From Fibrobacterota bacterium (lineage in GTDB: Bacteria; Fibrobacterota; Fibrobacteria; UBA5070): DNA of 52,540 bases. The notes beneath the pieces are model-generated. The model worked only from the letters and a program-made list of their open reading frames with translations. It searched no databases and had not been told where the DNA came from. Numbering within the stretch: the stretch's first letter is position 1; every line of letters starts with the position of its first letter. The translations under genes and the position numbers were made by a program. Positions 16,813 to 28,779 of this stretch are shown piece by piece. Location of the stretch: the NCBI GenBank assembly GCA_029557215.1, contig JAKPQQ010000256.1, positions 1 to 52,540 of the forward strand. The letters are read 5' to 3'.

Positions 16813-18300
16813 CTACGCGTCTTTGGGAAGCCGTCTCATGGACTCGGCCACTTGACGGTAGGTGGCTTCCAGCATGGGCAGGAACAAACCTTCGCGGATG
16901 CCTTCCAGTTGCGGCTCGCCAAGGCTCTGCAGCAGCCGTGCCGGATCGTTGCCCATGCTCCAGCCGGTGGGACGCAAGACCGATTCGGCGAGCCTTCCCA
17001 TGCGCCAGAACTCGGCCAGATCCTCGCTGACGGGGGCCACGGGAGCGTTCTGGCGGTCGCGCCCGCGCATTTCGCGAAGGTCCTGCAGGAACTGGTCGCG
17101 GCTCTTGCCGCGCATGGCGAACAGCAGGAACGGATCGCGCTGCAGGGCATCGGCCAGGGCGTAGTTGAGCGCCGCCACGTGCTTGCACGGCGCCACCGGA
17201 TCGGGGCAGTTGCAACGGGCGCGGACGTCCACGTCGCCGTGCGGGAACAATCGCGCACCGGCCGAAAAGAAGACCTCTTCGATTTCCGGCGGCAGGTGGC
17301 CTTCCAGAAGCTGCGCCAGGAAGGTTGCCTTGCCCACGAGCTGGTGCAGGATGCGCCCCCAGGTTTCGCGCCGCAGGCGGTTGAGCTCCAACCGCACCTG
17401 GTACGGGCGCGGACGGCTTCCCTGCACGCGGGCAAGGACCCCGTTGGGGCCGACTTCCAGCTCCAGCACCTGGCCTCGACGCGCGTAGGTGCGGCCCTTG
17501 GCCAGGCGCGAACGGCTGGCGTTGGACGGAAACAGCATCTCGAAGGAGCGGACCCATTGTTCCACCCACCAGAACCCGGTGGAACGATCCACGGGTACGG
17601 GTTCCTGCCGCTCGCGACGCTTCTTGCGGCGCTTGCGGTCGCGGCTGGACCGGGTTTCGCGACCTTGGCCTCCCTGGCGCGATCCGGGATCGCCGGGATT
17701 GGACGCCTGTTGTTCGCCGCCCAAGGAAGACGCGTCTCCGTCGCCCGAGGGAAGATCCGATGGATCTTCGTAGTCGTCCACTTCCGAATCGTCGTCGATG
17801 TCGGAATCCGTCGAGTCGTCGGCTTCGAAGATCCCCGAAGGGACTTCGTCGAGGTCGTCTTCCACCGGCGGGAGCACCGAACGGAACGGCGTCGCGGCGC
17901 GCGCGTCCTGGGGCTTCTGGGAGTCCGGCGATTCGCCTTCGGCCGAAGGCCTGGTCTGCGCGTCTTCGGGGCGGCGTCCCTTGTTGCGCCGGCGCCGCTT
18001 GCGCCGCTGGCCGCCCTGGTCTTGCGACGGATTTTGTCCGGCGTTGCGATCGGGCCGTCCCTTGCCCGGATGCGGACCCCGGGGCGCGTCGTCGCGCCGC
18101 GGCGAAGCCGTCGGCGGGACCAGCGCCATTTCGCTCTGCTCGCCGCGACGGTTCTTGGGCCCGATCCTCACCTTGGGTTTGCGCCCGGCATCCTGTGCCG
18201 ACCCATGGGCCTGGTTGCCCGGGTTCGGGTTCTCCGAGCGCACGCGGCGTCCAAAACGGACCCGGGGTTTCTGGGAGTCGTTGCCTTCTTCTTCGGCCAT
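16813..18300 (-). CDS. SWIM zinc-finger protein with long disordered N-terminus
   Basis: This is a 495-residue protein. The first 220 residues are low complexity: Arg/Lys blocks (RRKRRRRNKGRR, RDRKRRKKRRER) around an acidic Asp/Ser run near residues 160-190. The folded part begins at about residue 225 (STGFWWVEQWVRSFEML) and contains a SWIM finger, C363-x-C365-x6-C372-x-H374 in RCNCPDPVAPCKHVAALNY. SWIM fingers bind DNA or proteins and often accompany SNF2 ATPases; B. subtilis ywqB/ywqA is a known example of such a pair. The ATG shares its last base with the TGA of the SNF2 gene (TGATG), so the two are coupled. The basic tail may bind nucleic acid. Confidence 0.87.
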   Translation of the reverse strand: MAEEEGNDSQKPRVRFGRRVRSENPNPGNQAHGSAQDAGRKPKVRIGPKNRRGEQSEMALVPPTASPRRDDAPRGPHPGKGRPDRNAGQNPSQDQGGQRRKRRRRNKGRRPEDAQTRPSAEGESPDSQKPQDARAATPFRSVLPPVEDDLDEVPSGIFEADDSTDSDIDDDSEVDDYEDPSDLPSGDGDASSLGGEQQASNPGDPGSRQGGQGRETRSSRDRKRRKKRRERQEPVPVDRSTGFWWVEQWVRSFEMLFPSNASRSRLAKGRTYARRGQVLELEVGPNGVLARVQGSRPRPYQVRLELNRLRRETWGRILHQLVGKATFLAQLLEGHLPPEIEEVFFSAGARLFPHGDVDVRARCNCPDPVAPCKHVAALNYALADALQRDPFLLFAMRGKSRDQFLQDLREMRGRDRQNAPVAPVSEDLAEFWRMGRLAESVLRPTGWSMGNDPARLLQSLGEPQLEGIREGLFLPMLEATYRQVAESMRRLPKDA

Positions 18301-21300
18301 CAGTCTTCCTCCACCGCGTCTTCGCGCAGCGAGAAGGCTTCGCGCAGTTCCTGCACGGAAAGCTCTGTGAAGAGTTCGCCACCATGGCCCACGATGCGGT
18401 CGGCCAGGTCCTTCTTGGAGAGGATCATCTGATCGATCAGTTCTTCCACGGTTCCCTGGCACACGAACTTGTGCACCAGCACGTTGCGCTTCTGCCCGAT
18501 GCGGAAGGCGCGGTCGGTGGCCTGGTCTTCCACGGCCGGATTCCACCAGCGGTCGAAATGGAACACGTGGCTGGCGGCGGTGAGGTTGAGTCCGGTGCCG
18601 CCCGCCTTGAGCGACAGCAAAAGCACCGGCGGCGAATCGGCGCCGCCCGACTGGAAATTGTCGACCATGTCGTCGCGCTTGGAGCGTTCCACGCCGCCGT
18701 GCAGGAACGGGACCTCCACGCCCAGATGCGCGTGCAGGTACTTGGAGATGAGGTCGCCCATTTCCTTGAACTGCGTGAACACCAGGGCCTTCTGGCCTTC
18801 TTCCAGAACTTCTTCCAGCATTTCGCCCAGGCGCTGGAGCTTGCCCGAACGGTCGCCCAGGTCGGAACCGTCTCCCAAGAAGAGCGTGGGGTGGTTGCAG
18901 ACCTGCTTGAGACGCAGGAGCGTGTTGAGCACCATGCCCGACTTCGCCTGTTCGTCGTCGCCGGCCATTTCCGTGGACATGCGGTCGACCACCGCCTGGT
19001 AGAGCGTGGCCTGCTCGCGCGTGAGGGCGCAGTAGACCTTGTTTTCCACCTTCTCGGGCAGGTCGTCGGCCACGTTGGGATCGGTCTTCACGCGACGCAA
19101 CAGGAACGGACCCGTGAGGCGCTTGAGCAAAGCCGCCGCGTTCTCGTTCTTTTCCTGCTGGATGGGCCTCGAGAACTTCTTGCCGAACTGCGCCGCCGTG
19201 CCCAGGTGTCCCGGGATCAGGAAGTCGTAGATGCTCCACAGCTCGGACAAACGATTTTCCACCGGCGTGCCCGTGAGCGCGAAGCGGGTGGTGGCCTGCA
19301 GCTTCTTGACGGCCTGGTGCTGGCGGGTGGAAGGATTCTTGATGTTCTGGGCTTCGTCCAGGATCACGCGCTTCCAGGAGACCTTGAGCAGGTCTTCCAG
19401 GTCGCGGTCGGCCAAGCCGTACGACACGATCACCAGATGCATGCGCTTGGCGTCGCGCACGAACGCATCGCCGTCCAATCGTTGCGGACCGTGGTGGAGC
19501 CGCACGCGCAGACGGGGCACGAACCGGCGCGCTTCGCGCTGCCAGTTGCCCATCACCGACGTGGGACAGATCAGGAGCGTGGGCGCGACGTCTTCGCCGG
19601 ACAGCGCACGATCGATGTCGTCGGCCATCATGGCAAGCACCTGCACCGTCTTGCCCAAGCCCATGTCGTCGGCCAGGCAGCCGCCCAGGCCAAAGGCGTC
19701 CAGGAAGCGCAGCCAGGAAAGCCCCTGCTGCTGGTAGGGGCGCAGCTTGCCCACGAAGTTGCCGGACACCGGAGCCTGCCCGGCCACGCCGCCCGATTGC
19801 AGGCGTTCGAACACGCCCGCGAGCCAGTCTTCGGCGCGCGTCTCGCCCACCGGGATCGGAGACTTGGAGGCTCCATCGCCTTCGGCTGTGCCGGGAGTGG
19901 GCATCCCTTCGGGTTCCAGGCCCAGCGAATGGCGCATGAGCGTACCCAGGGTGGCCTGGCCCTGGGCCTGGTCGCCGTCCAGGAAGTCCAAGGTGCGCTG
20001 GGCCGCGTCGGGATCGAACACCAGCCATTGGCCGCGGTGTTCCACCACCGGGACCTTCAGGCGCACCAAGCGCTTGAATTCGTCCACGGGGATGTCCAGT
20101 CCGCCCAGCGAGACTTCCCACTTGAAGTCGCAAAGCTGCTCCAGACCCACGAGCGACTTTTCGGGCGCGGCGTTGGCGCCCTTGCCCGCGCCCGAACCCG
20201 TGGGTTTCAAGCGCAGATGCAGCTTGACCCCGCCGCCCACCTGCGATTGCACCTTGTCCCACGACGGGAGCAGAAGCCCGAACCCGTCTTCGCGAAGCGG
20301 ACGGGCGGCTTCAGCGATCAGGTAGCGGACTTCGGCGGAATTCAGCTCGACGAATTCCGGGCGGGATTCCTCGAAGCTGCGTTCGATGGGCCCGAAATGG
20401 CGGACCGCGCGGGCGAGGTCGGAAAGCAACCTTTCCTGCGGAGCCTCGAACCGCATGTCCATGCGGCGCAGCGTGCGGCTGCGGGTTTCCCAGACCTCGC
20501 GGGCGGGAACGATCAGGCTTTCGTCCTGCACCGACTGCAGATGGTAGGAAAGCCTCCAGCCGTGTCCCTGCGTGATGCCCTTGTGCGAAAGCTCGCCCTG
20601 GTCGGGCGGATCGAGCCTGAAACAGGTGCGCCCCTGCGAACCGGCCGACTCGCCTCGGACATTTTTTGTCCAATCTTCCCAGGCCGACTGGAATTCGGGC
20701 GAGGCCAGCCACACCGACGTGCGTCCGTCCTGGCGATCGGCGAACAGGCTCGTGAGCCATGCGCTGGAAGCCCCGAGCGCGCCCAGCGACGTGTTGTCGA
20801 GCGCGTTGACGCTGGTGTCCAGGAGCGTCCCGATGAAGTCGCGCAACAGCTCTTCGGCGTCGGGCAGGCGTCCGCTGCGGGCGGCACCGGCGCGGCACGA
20901 CATGGGCATCGCCTGCACCAGGGCGTCCAATCGGCGCGAATGTTCCGGGTAGTCCAGCGCGGGAACCCACGCGGCACGGCCTTCCACCAGACCGGGCAGG
21001 TATTCGCCCTGGGCCAGAAGGTCGCGCACGAACTGCGCCGCCATCTGCCAGAGCAGAAGGTCGTCGCCGGGGGTCTGGCCGCGAATGGGCTTGCCCGAAG
21101 GAAGCGCGATCAGGGCCTTGAGCGTGGAAAGCGGAATCGTGGCCAGTCCGGGGATGGTGAACGGCGCGAGTTTTTCGGGTTCCACCCCTTGCGAAAAGCT
21201 CCCCACCACCTTGCCGTCGTGGCTTGGAAGCAAAAGGATCGCATGGACGGATTCGGCCGAAATGCGTTCCTGCTTGAGCTGGTTGACCAGCTTCTGTTCC

Positions 21301-21521
21301 TGCTGGTATTCCTGCAAGCGCAGGTTGAGCAGTCCTTCCAATTCCTTCAGGACAGGATCCGGCGCGGTGATCTGGTCGTACCACGCGGGTCCTCCGCGTC
21401 CACCCCTTGGGCCCTGAAGGGCCTTCAGCAGGTCGGGTGCGAGAGGTTGAGGGCTTTCTGACCACCAGAGGAAGCGTCGCCTATCCGGCAACCACGCTCC
21501 GTGGATGACACTCATTGGCAT
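18300..21521 (-). CDS. SNF2-family ATPase/helicase
   Basis: This protein of about 1073 residues has a long N-terminal half (to about residue 590) of the kind found in bacterial SNF2 proteins. The motor follows: DDMGLGKTVQVLAMM (Walker A), LDEAQNIKNPST (DEAQ box), FALTGTPVENRLSELWS, and a helicase C-terminal lobe with KALVFTQFKEMG, LLSLKAGGTGLNLT and DRAFRIGQKRNV. Such proteins translocate on duplex DNA and remodel protein-DNA complexes. The SWIM protein encoded directly downstream is the likely partner. The start is uncertain: GTG 21533, ATG 21521 and ATG 21515 are all in frame with weak ribosome-binding sites, and I chose 21521. The 264 bases upstream separate it from the tRNA genes. Confidence 0.92.
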   Translation of the reverse strand: MPMSVIHGAWLPDRRRFLWWSESPQPLAPDLLKALQGPRGGRGGPAWYDQITAPDPVLKELEGLLNLRLQEYQQEQKLVNQLKQERISAESVHAILLLPSHDGKVVGSFSQGVEPEKLAPFTIPGLATIPLSTLKALIALPSGKPIRGQTPGDDLLLWQMAAQFVRDLLAQGEYLPGLVEGRAAWVPALDYPEHSRRLDALVQAMPMSCRAGAARSGRLPDAEELLRDFIGTLLDTSVNALDNTSLGALGASSAWLTSLFADRQDGRTSVWLASPEFQSAWEDWTKNVRGESAGSQGRTCFRLDPPDQGELSHKGITQGHGWRLSYHLQSVQDESLIVPAREVWETRSRTLRRMDMRFEAPQERLLSDLARAVRHFGPIERSFEESRPEFVELNSAEVRYLIAEAARPLREDGFGLLLPSWDKVQSQVGGGVKLHLRLKPTGSGAGKGANAAPEKSLVGLEQLCDFKWEVSLGGLDIPVDEFKRLVRLKVPVVEHRGQWLVFDPDAAQRTLDFLDGDQAQGQATLGTLMRHSLGLEPEGMPTPGTAEGDGASKSPIPVGETRAEDWLAGVFERLQSGGVAGQAPVSGNFVGKLRPYQQQGLSWLRFLDAFGLGGCLADDMGLGKTVQVLAMMADDIDRALSGEDVAPTLLICPTSVMGNWQREARRFVPRLRVRLHHGPQRLDGDAFVRDAKRMHLVIVSYGLADRDLEDLLKVSWKRVILDEAQNIKNPSTRQHQAVKKLQATTRFALTGTPVENRLSELWSIYDFLIPGHLGTAAQFGKKFSRPIQQEKNENAAALLKRLTGPFLLRRVKTDPNVADDLPEKVENKVYCALTREQATLYQAVVDRMSTEMAGDDEQAKSGMVLNTLLRLKQVCNHPTLFLGDGSDLGDRSGKLQRLGEMLEEVLEEGQKALVFTQFKEMGDLISKYLHAHLGVEVPFLHGGVERSKRDDMVDNFQSGGADSPPVLLLSLKAGGTGLNLTAASHVFHFDRWWNPAVEDQATDRAFRIGQKRNVLVHKFVCQGTVEELIDQMILSKKDLADRIVGHGGELFTELSVQELREAFSLREDAVEED

Positions 21522-21743
21522 ACGAACGGTCACTGTCCCTGGTAACGATCAGACCCACGAACGCGGAGCCCCGACCGGTGTGACGTTGGAAGGCATTTTC
21601 TGGATTCAGGATCGATCGGGGGAGTGTCCGAACGATCCCTTATACCGCAATGATTCAAACATACGATTTCACGCCAGCTTGTGACAAGGGCGAAACGGCG
21701 CATCCCTGCGGATGTGTCCAAAATTCGCGTTCACGATCGTCCC

Positions 21744-21771
21744 TTGACGAACCTCGATCGCGGGTTAAATT
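21744..21771 (+). promoter_or_regulatory. sigma-70-type promoter of the tRNA genes
   Basis: TTGACG (21744-21749) and TAAATT (21766-21771) are separated by 16 bases, and the tRNA-Val starts 15 bases after the -10 element. The position fits a stable RNA promoter. The call rests on sequence match only. Confidence 0.5.
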
Positions 21772-21785
21772 TGTTCTCCCTAATC

Positions 21786-21859
21786 GGGCAATTAGCTCAG
21801 CTGGTTAGAGCGCGCCGTTCACATCGGCGAGGTCACAGGTTCAAGTCCTGTATTGCCCA
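21786..21859 (+). tRNA. tRNA-Val (CAC)
   Basis: The 74-base cloverleaf is complete. The acceptor GGGCAAT pairs with ATTGCCC, the D stem is GCTC/GAGC, the anticodon stem is CGCCG/CGGCG around the loop TTCACAT, and the T arm is ACAGG-TTCAAGT-CCTGT. The anticodon CAC reads GUG valine codons. Only the discriminator A is present after the acceptor, so CCA is added post-transcriptionally. Confidence 0.95.
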
Positions 21860-21927
21860 CTCTCGATACGCTTCCAATTCCAAAGCGGTCTCCACAATAG
21901 ACCAAAATGGCATTCGGGATACGCTTC

Positions 21928-22000
21928 GGGGCCATAGCTCAGTTGGTAGAGCGTTTCGTTCGCAATGAAAAGGTCTGGGGTTCGATTCCCCATGGCTCCA
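21928..22000 (+). tRNA. tRNA-Ala (CGC)
   Basis: The 73-base cloverleaf has acceptor GGGGCCA pairing with TGGCTCC (one G-T wobble), D stem GCTC/GAGC, anticodon stem TTTCG/TGAAA with loop TTCGCAA, and T arm TGGGG-TTCGATT-CCCCA. The anticodon CGC reads GCG alanine codons, useful in a GC-rich genome. It is followed at once by a hairpin terminator. Eighteen bases of its anticodon-to-variable region are repeated 96 bases downstream. Confidence 0.94.
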
Positions 22001-22003
22001 CTC

Positions 22004-22033
22004 AGAAGCCCTCCGGATCTCCGGGGGGCTTCT
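22004..22033 (+). terminator. hairpin terminator after the tRNA genes
   Basis: The outer stem AGAAGCCC/GGGCTTCT and inner stem CCGGA/TCCGG, with a T-G pair between them and a TC loop, form an almost unbroken 14-pair hairpin. It starts four bases after the tRNA-Ala and is followed by CTGTTT. The T tract is short but the hairpin is strong. Confidence 0.7.
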
Positions 22034-22056
22034 CTGTTTACGCACCCTTCAGCGAA

Positions 22057-22074
22057 CGCAATGAAAAGGTCTGG
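22057..22074 (+). repeat. 18-base exact repeat of the tRNA-Ala anticodon region
   Basis: CGCAATGAAAAGGTCTGG at this position is identical to 21961-21978 inside tRNA-Ala. Nothing else of the tRNA is present here. The length is more than expected by chance so close by. It may be a scar of an integration or slippage event at the tRNA 3' half. Confidence 0.6.
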
Positions 22075-22101
22075 CGATTTCCGGTTAAGACAAAAAACGT
22101 C

Positions 22102-26410
<4,309 letters not shown>

Positions 26411-26531
26411 GGAACGGATCTCCTGGAACAAGCACGGTGACGGAATTGGCCAAGGCTTGTCATGGTGGCGGGCAAACCTCTCATGACCGATGCGCGTTGG
26501 AATGCAAAGAAGATACAACGGGAATCCGCTA

Positions 26532-26553
26532 TTCCGGATCGGCTTATCCGGAA
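26532..26553. promoter_or_regulatory. inverted repeat TTCCGGAT-n6-ATCCGGAA in the CDF/rubredoxin gap
   Basis: The two 8-base arms are perfect reverse complements separated by CGGCTT. The site lies about 120 bases from each flanking start codon in a divergent intergenic region. It looks like a dimeric regulator operator. The regulator is not identifiable from the sequence. Confidence 0.45.
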
Positions 26554-26560
26554 CTCCAGA

Positions 26561-26579
26561 GAGACTCATTCTCACTATC
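26561..26579. promoter_or_regulatory. Fur-box-like site
   Basis: GAGACTCATTCTCACTATC matches 13 of 19 positions of the classical Fur box GATAATGATAATCATTATC. Read on the other strand, it contains TGAGAATGAGTCTC, close to the 7-1-7 inverted repeat bound by Fur. It lies between the CDF exporter and rubredoxin genes, both metal-related, which adds some support. Thirteen matches can occur by chance in a large genome, so the call is tentative. Confidence 0.45.
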
Positions 26580-26653
26580 TTCGAGTTCCTCTATGGTCGT
26601 TCTGGACAACTTCCGTCCAACCCGACCCGCGACCTACCGGCGGAGATCCACCC

Positions 26654-26866
26654 ATGTTCGGACAAGATCGACCCATTCCCGACCATCCCGGCCCCCCCGG
26701 GCATCGACGCTGGATCTGCCGCATCTGCGGATTCGTCTACGACGAATCCCTGGGCGACGCCCGCCACGGATTCGCGCCGGGAACACCCTGGGAGCAGATC
26801 CCCGACGATTGGCGCTGCCCCGTCTGCCGCGTGTCGAAATCCGAATTCGACCCGCTTCTGGATTAG
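26654..26866 (+). CDS. rubredoxin
   Basis: This 70-residue protein carries an iron-binding rubredoxin fold: CxxCG in RRWICRICGFVYDESLGD and CPVC in DDWRCPVCRVSKSEFD, giving the four-Cys site. Between them are the usual aromatic and Pro residues (GFAPGTPWEQIPDDW). It transfers single electrons in the cytoplasm, often to peroxide- or superoxide-detoxifying enzymes. An N-terminal extension of about 20 residues (MFGQDRPIPDHPGPPGHRR) precedes the fold and is not typical. GGAG lies nine bases before the ATG. The upstream gap carries a Fur-like site, which would fit iron control. Confidence 0.95.
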   Translation: MFGQDRPIPDHPGPPGHRRWICRICGFVYDESLGDARHGFAPGTPWEQIPDDWRCPVCRVSKSEFDPLLD

Positions 26867-26873
26867 TTCGCCA

Positions 26874-27467
26874 TCACCTCGCGGCGACCGAGACCATCGC
26901 GGATTCCAGACGCAGCACCGCCGAATCCACGCTGCCGCCATCGGGACCGGGGACCGCGTAGATCGTCTGCAAGCGAAGCTCGCCAGGGATCGCGTCCGAC
27001 ACGGTCCATTCCACCACGCTCGACGAATCCCGCACCAGCGCGCGCAGGAAGCTCGTGACCAGCGCCGAGCGATCCACACGCCCCGAATCCCAGGTCGCCT
27101 TCCAGTCCAAACAGCCCGATCGCGAGACCAGACCGGTGCCTTCCTTGCGCATGGAGTCGCGGTAGCGCGCGATGGAGGAATCCAATCCGCCTTCGGCCGA
27201 TCGATGCGCCTGGACCCCGGAGGCCGTGCGCAGGACGGAATCCATCCCCAACCGGATCGCCGCCCACTGGAACTCGATGCGGTCGCGTTCCGAACGCTCG
27301 CCCACCGAATCCACCATCGCCGTGGGAACGCAGTCCACGCGGGGTTCGCGGGAACACGAGGCGAACACCGCGCCAAACCCGATCGCGACGAGGCCGAACC
27401 ATCCCGCGCCAGCCCCGGCCCAGAGGATCCCCCCGGGGACGTTGGACAAATTCCGGCACATCTTCAT
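26874..27467 (-). CDS. small lipoprotein of unknown function
   Basis: This 197-residue protein starts MKMCRNLSNVPGGILWAG and has a hydrophobic segment (AGWFGLVAIGFGAVFASC) ending in Cys, consistent with a lipoprotein signal cut before C38. I do not recognise the mature part. It is hydrophilic with two Cys (VDCVPTAMVD, SRSGCLDWK), which may form a disulfide. Its ATG overlaps the TGA of the upstream POTRA/barrel gene by four bases (27464-27467), so the two are co-translated. It may therefore be an accessory lipoprotein of that outer-membrane protein, by analogy with the BAM lipoproteins. It ends 7 bases past the rubredoxin stop on the other strand. Confidence 0.7.
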   Translation of the reverse strand: MKMCRNLSNVPGGILWAGAGAGWFGLVAIGFGAVFASCSREPRVDCVPTAMVDSVGERSERDRIEFQWAAIRLGMDSVLRTASGVQAHRSAEGGLDSSIARYRDSMRKEGTGLVSRSGCLDWKATWDSGRVDRSALVTSFLRALVRDSSSVVEWTVSDAIPGELRLQTIYAVPGPDGGSVDSAVLRLESAMVSVAAR

Positions 27468-28735
27468 CTGACCCTGTACCTTTCGATGACGGTCTTTTCG
27501 AACAGTCCCACCGCGAAATCGGCGCGCATGCCTTCGCTGGGCGACACCGACGCCACCAGCCGCACCCGCTCCAGGAACGGGACCACCAGATCCAGTCCCG
27601 CGAACACGCCGTGGCCCGTCCTTTCGCCCCAATCGTCGTTCCAGGCCACGCCAAAGTCCGCTCCGCCGATCACCTGCAGACCGTAGAACAGGTTCGCGCC
27701 CGCGAGGCTGATGGGCCGGGGCGGCAGGGCCAGCCAGCGCAGCTCCAGGCTCGCGATTTCTTCCGATTTGGCGGTCGCCCAATTGCCGGGGAGGCCCCGC
27801 ACCGTGTTGGCTCCGCCCAGCACGAAGGTCTTCCATCCGCCCGTGCGACCGGTCTGCACCTGCACCAGGTGGCTGCCGTGGATCCCCCATCGGGGGTCCA
27901 GCGGGATCCAGAACCGGGTGTCCGACAGGTATTCCCACGAATCGACCGGCCCGTTGAAAGGCCTCCCCGATTTCTCGATGGACAATTCCTGGTAGAGACC
28001 GCTGGTGGTCAGCGACAACCGGTCGCGCCCGTCCCACAATCCCCCGACCCGAATCATGGGGATCACGTCCTGGTTGTCGCGCGACAGAGCGATGCCGGTG
28101 CGGTCGGATTCCACGTTGGTCACGGAAAACGACGCCAGCGCCCGCAGCCGCGAATCGGTGGGACCGACCAGGCTGGCGCGATTGGTGTAGCTCAGTTCCT
28201 TGTAGCGGCGGCCTTCGTCCCAGCGATCGGTCCGCGAGGTGAACAGCTCCCAGCCAAGCGGAAGCGCCCCCATCCGGGACGCCCCCATGTTGACCTGCCA
28301 TTCGGTGGAATGCCCCAACAGGAACTGGAATTCGGCGGCCACCGCCTGCCCGAACAGGTTGGGCGCCTTGAGCCCGGCTCCCAGGGAGAGGCCTTCTTCG
28401 TCGGAGATGCGTCCATTCGGAACCGGAACCACCCATGGCAGTTCCACCAATCGGTACACGAGCGTATCGCCCATGCGGTGCCAAGAGGTGCCCGCGAACG
28501 CGCCAAGGCGTTCCAGACGATCGAGATCCCCTTGCGCGCAGGCGTCGTCGCAGCCCGAACCGGCCCGCGCCTTCACTTCCCGCATCACGGTGGAAAGATT
28601 GGTGAGGCGTAGACCTTCAAAACGCACAGCCGCAACATGGGTTTCCGAAAAGCCCGACTCTTGTGCGGCGACCGGCAGGGAACAAAGCAGGCTGAAGGCG
28701 AAAATCGAGAGGATGATACTTTTCCTATTGATCAT
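27464..28735 (-). CDS. outer-membrane protein with POTRA and BamA/TamA-like barrel
   Basis: This 423-residue protein has a signal peptide (IILSIFAFSLLCSLPVAAQE) and one POTRA-like domain at residues 33-95 (VAAVRFEGLRLTNLSTVMREV...DLDRLERLGAF). A beta-barrel fills the rest. The stretch FVLGGANTVRGLPGNWA near residue 315 resembles the VRGF/Y lid-lock motif of the Omp85 superfamily. Ending in RYRVR instead of an aromatic residue is atypical for a barrel strand. Omp85 proteins insert or secrete proteins or lipids at the outer membrane. The gene is co-translated with a small lipoprotein. It is divergent from an Rrf2 regulator with only 28 bases between starts, where a shared operator sits. Confidence 0.8.
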   Translation of the reverse strand: MINRKSIILSIFAFSLLCSLPVAAQESGFSETHVAAVRFEGLRLTNLSTVMREVKARAGSGCDDACAQGDLDRLERLGAFAGTSWHRMGDTLVYRLVELPWVVPVPNGRISDEEGLSLGAGLKAPNLFGQAVAAEFQFLLGHSTEWQVNMGASRMGALPLGWELFTSRTDRWDEGRRYKELSYTNRASLVGPTDSRLRALASFSVTNVESDRTGIALSRDNQDVIPMIRVGGLWDGRDRLSLTTSGLYQELSIEKSGRPFNGPVDSWEYLSDTRFWIPLDPRWGIHGSHLVQVQTGRTGGWKTFVLGGANTVRGLPGNWATAKSEEIASLELRWLALPPRPISLAGANLFYGLQVIGGADFGVAWNDDWGERTGHGVFAGLDLVVPFLERVRLVASVSPSEGMRADFAVGLFEKTVIERYRVR

Positions 28736-28749
28736 GTATGCTTGATAGG
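28724..28749. promoter_or_regulatory. inverted repeat operator candidate between rrf2-like and barrel genes
   Basis: The arms CCTATTGATC and GCTTGATAGG, separated by ATGTAT, match at 7 of 10 positions as inverted repeats. The 26-base span covers the -35 element and spacer of the predicted rrf2-like promoter and the start codon of the barrel gene. Rrf2-family proteins bind dimeric sites of about this length, so autoregulation is likely. Confidence 0.5.
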
Positions 28750-28756
28750 TTTATAT
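28728..28756 (+). promoter_or_regulatory. promoter of the Rrf2-like gene, probably leaderless
   Basis: TTGATC (28728-28733) and TTATAT (28751-28756) are separated by 17 bases. Transcription would begin at about 28763, at or one base before the ATG at 28764. No Shine-Dalgarno is present. The arrangement predicts a leaderless message. Confidence 0.5.
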
Positions 28757-28779
28757 TGACAGCATGCGAGTCACCACAA
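28750..28779 (-). promoter_or_regulatory. divergent promoter of the barrel gene
   Basis: On the minus strand TTGTGG (28779-28774) and TATAAA (28755-28750) are 18 bases apart. The -10 element lies on the same bases as that of the divergent promoter, so the two promoters would compete and one regulator could control both. The predicted leader is under ten bases. Confidence 0.4.

Noticed and set aside
15928..21461. Very long open frames on the plus strand across the lipoprotein, SWIM and SNF2 genes
   Set aside because: They lie antisense to well-recognised genes, have low-complexity His/Gln/Arg-rich translations and arise from GC-rich third positions.
21786..22074. Integrated prophage or island at the tRNA genes
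   Set aside because: No integrase or phage gene follows; only an 18-base tRNA copy is present.
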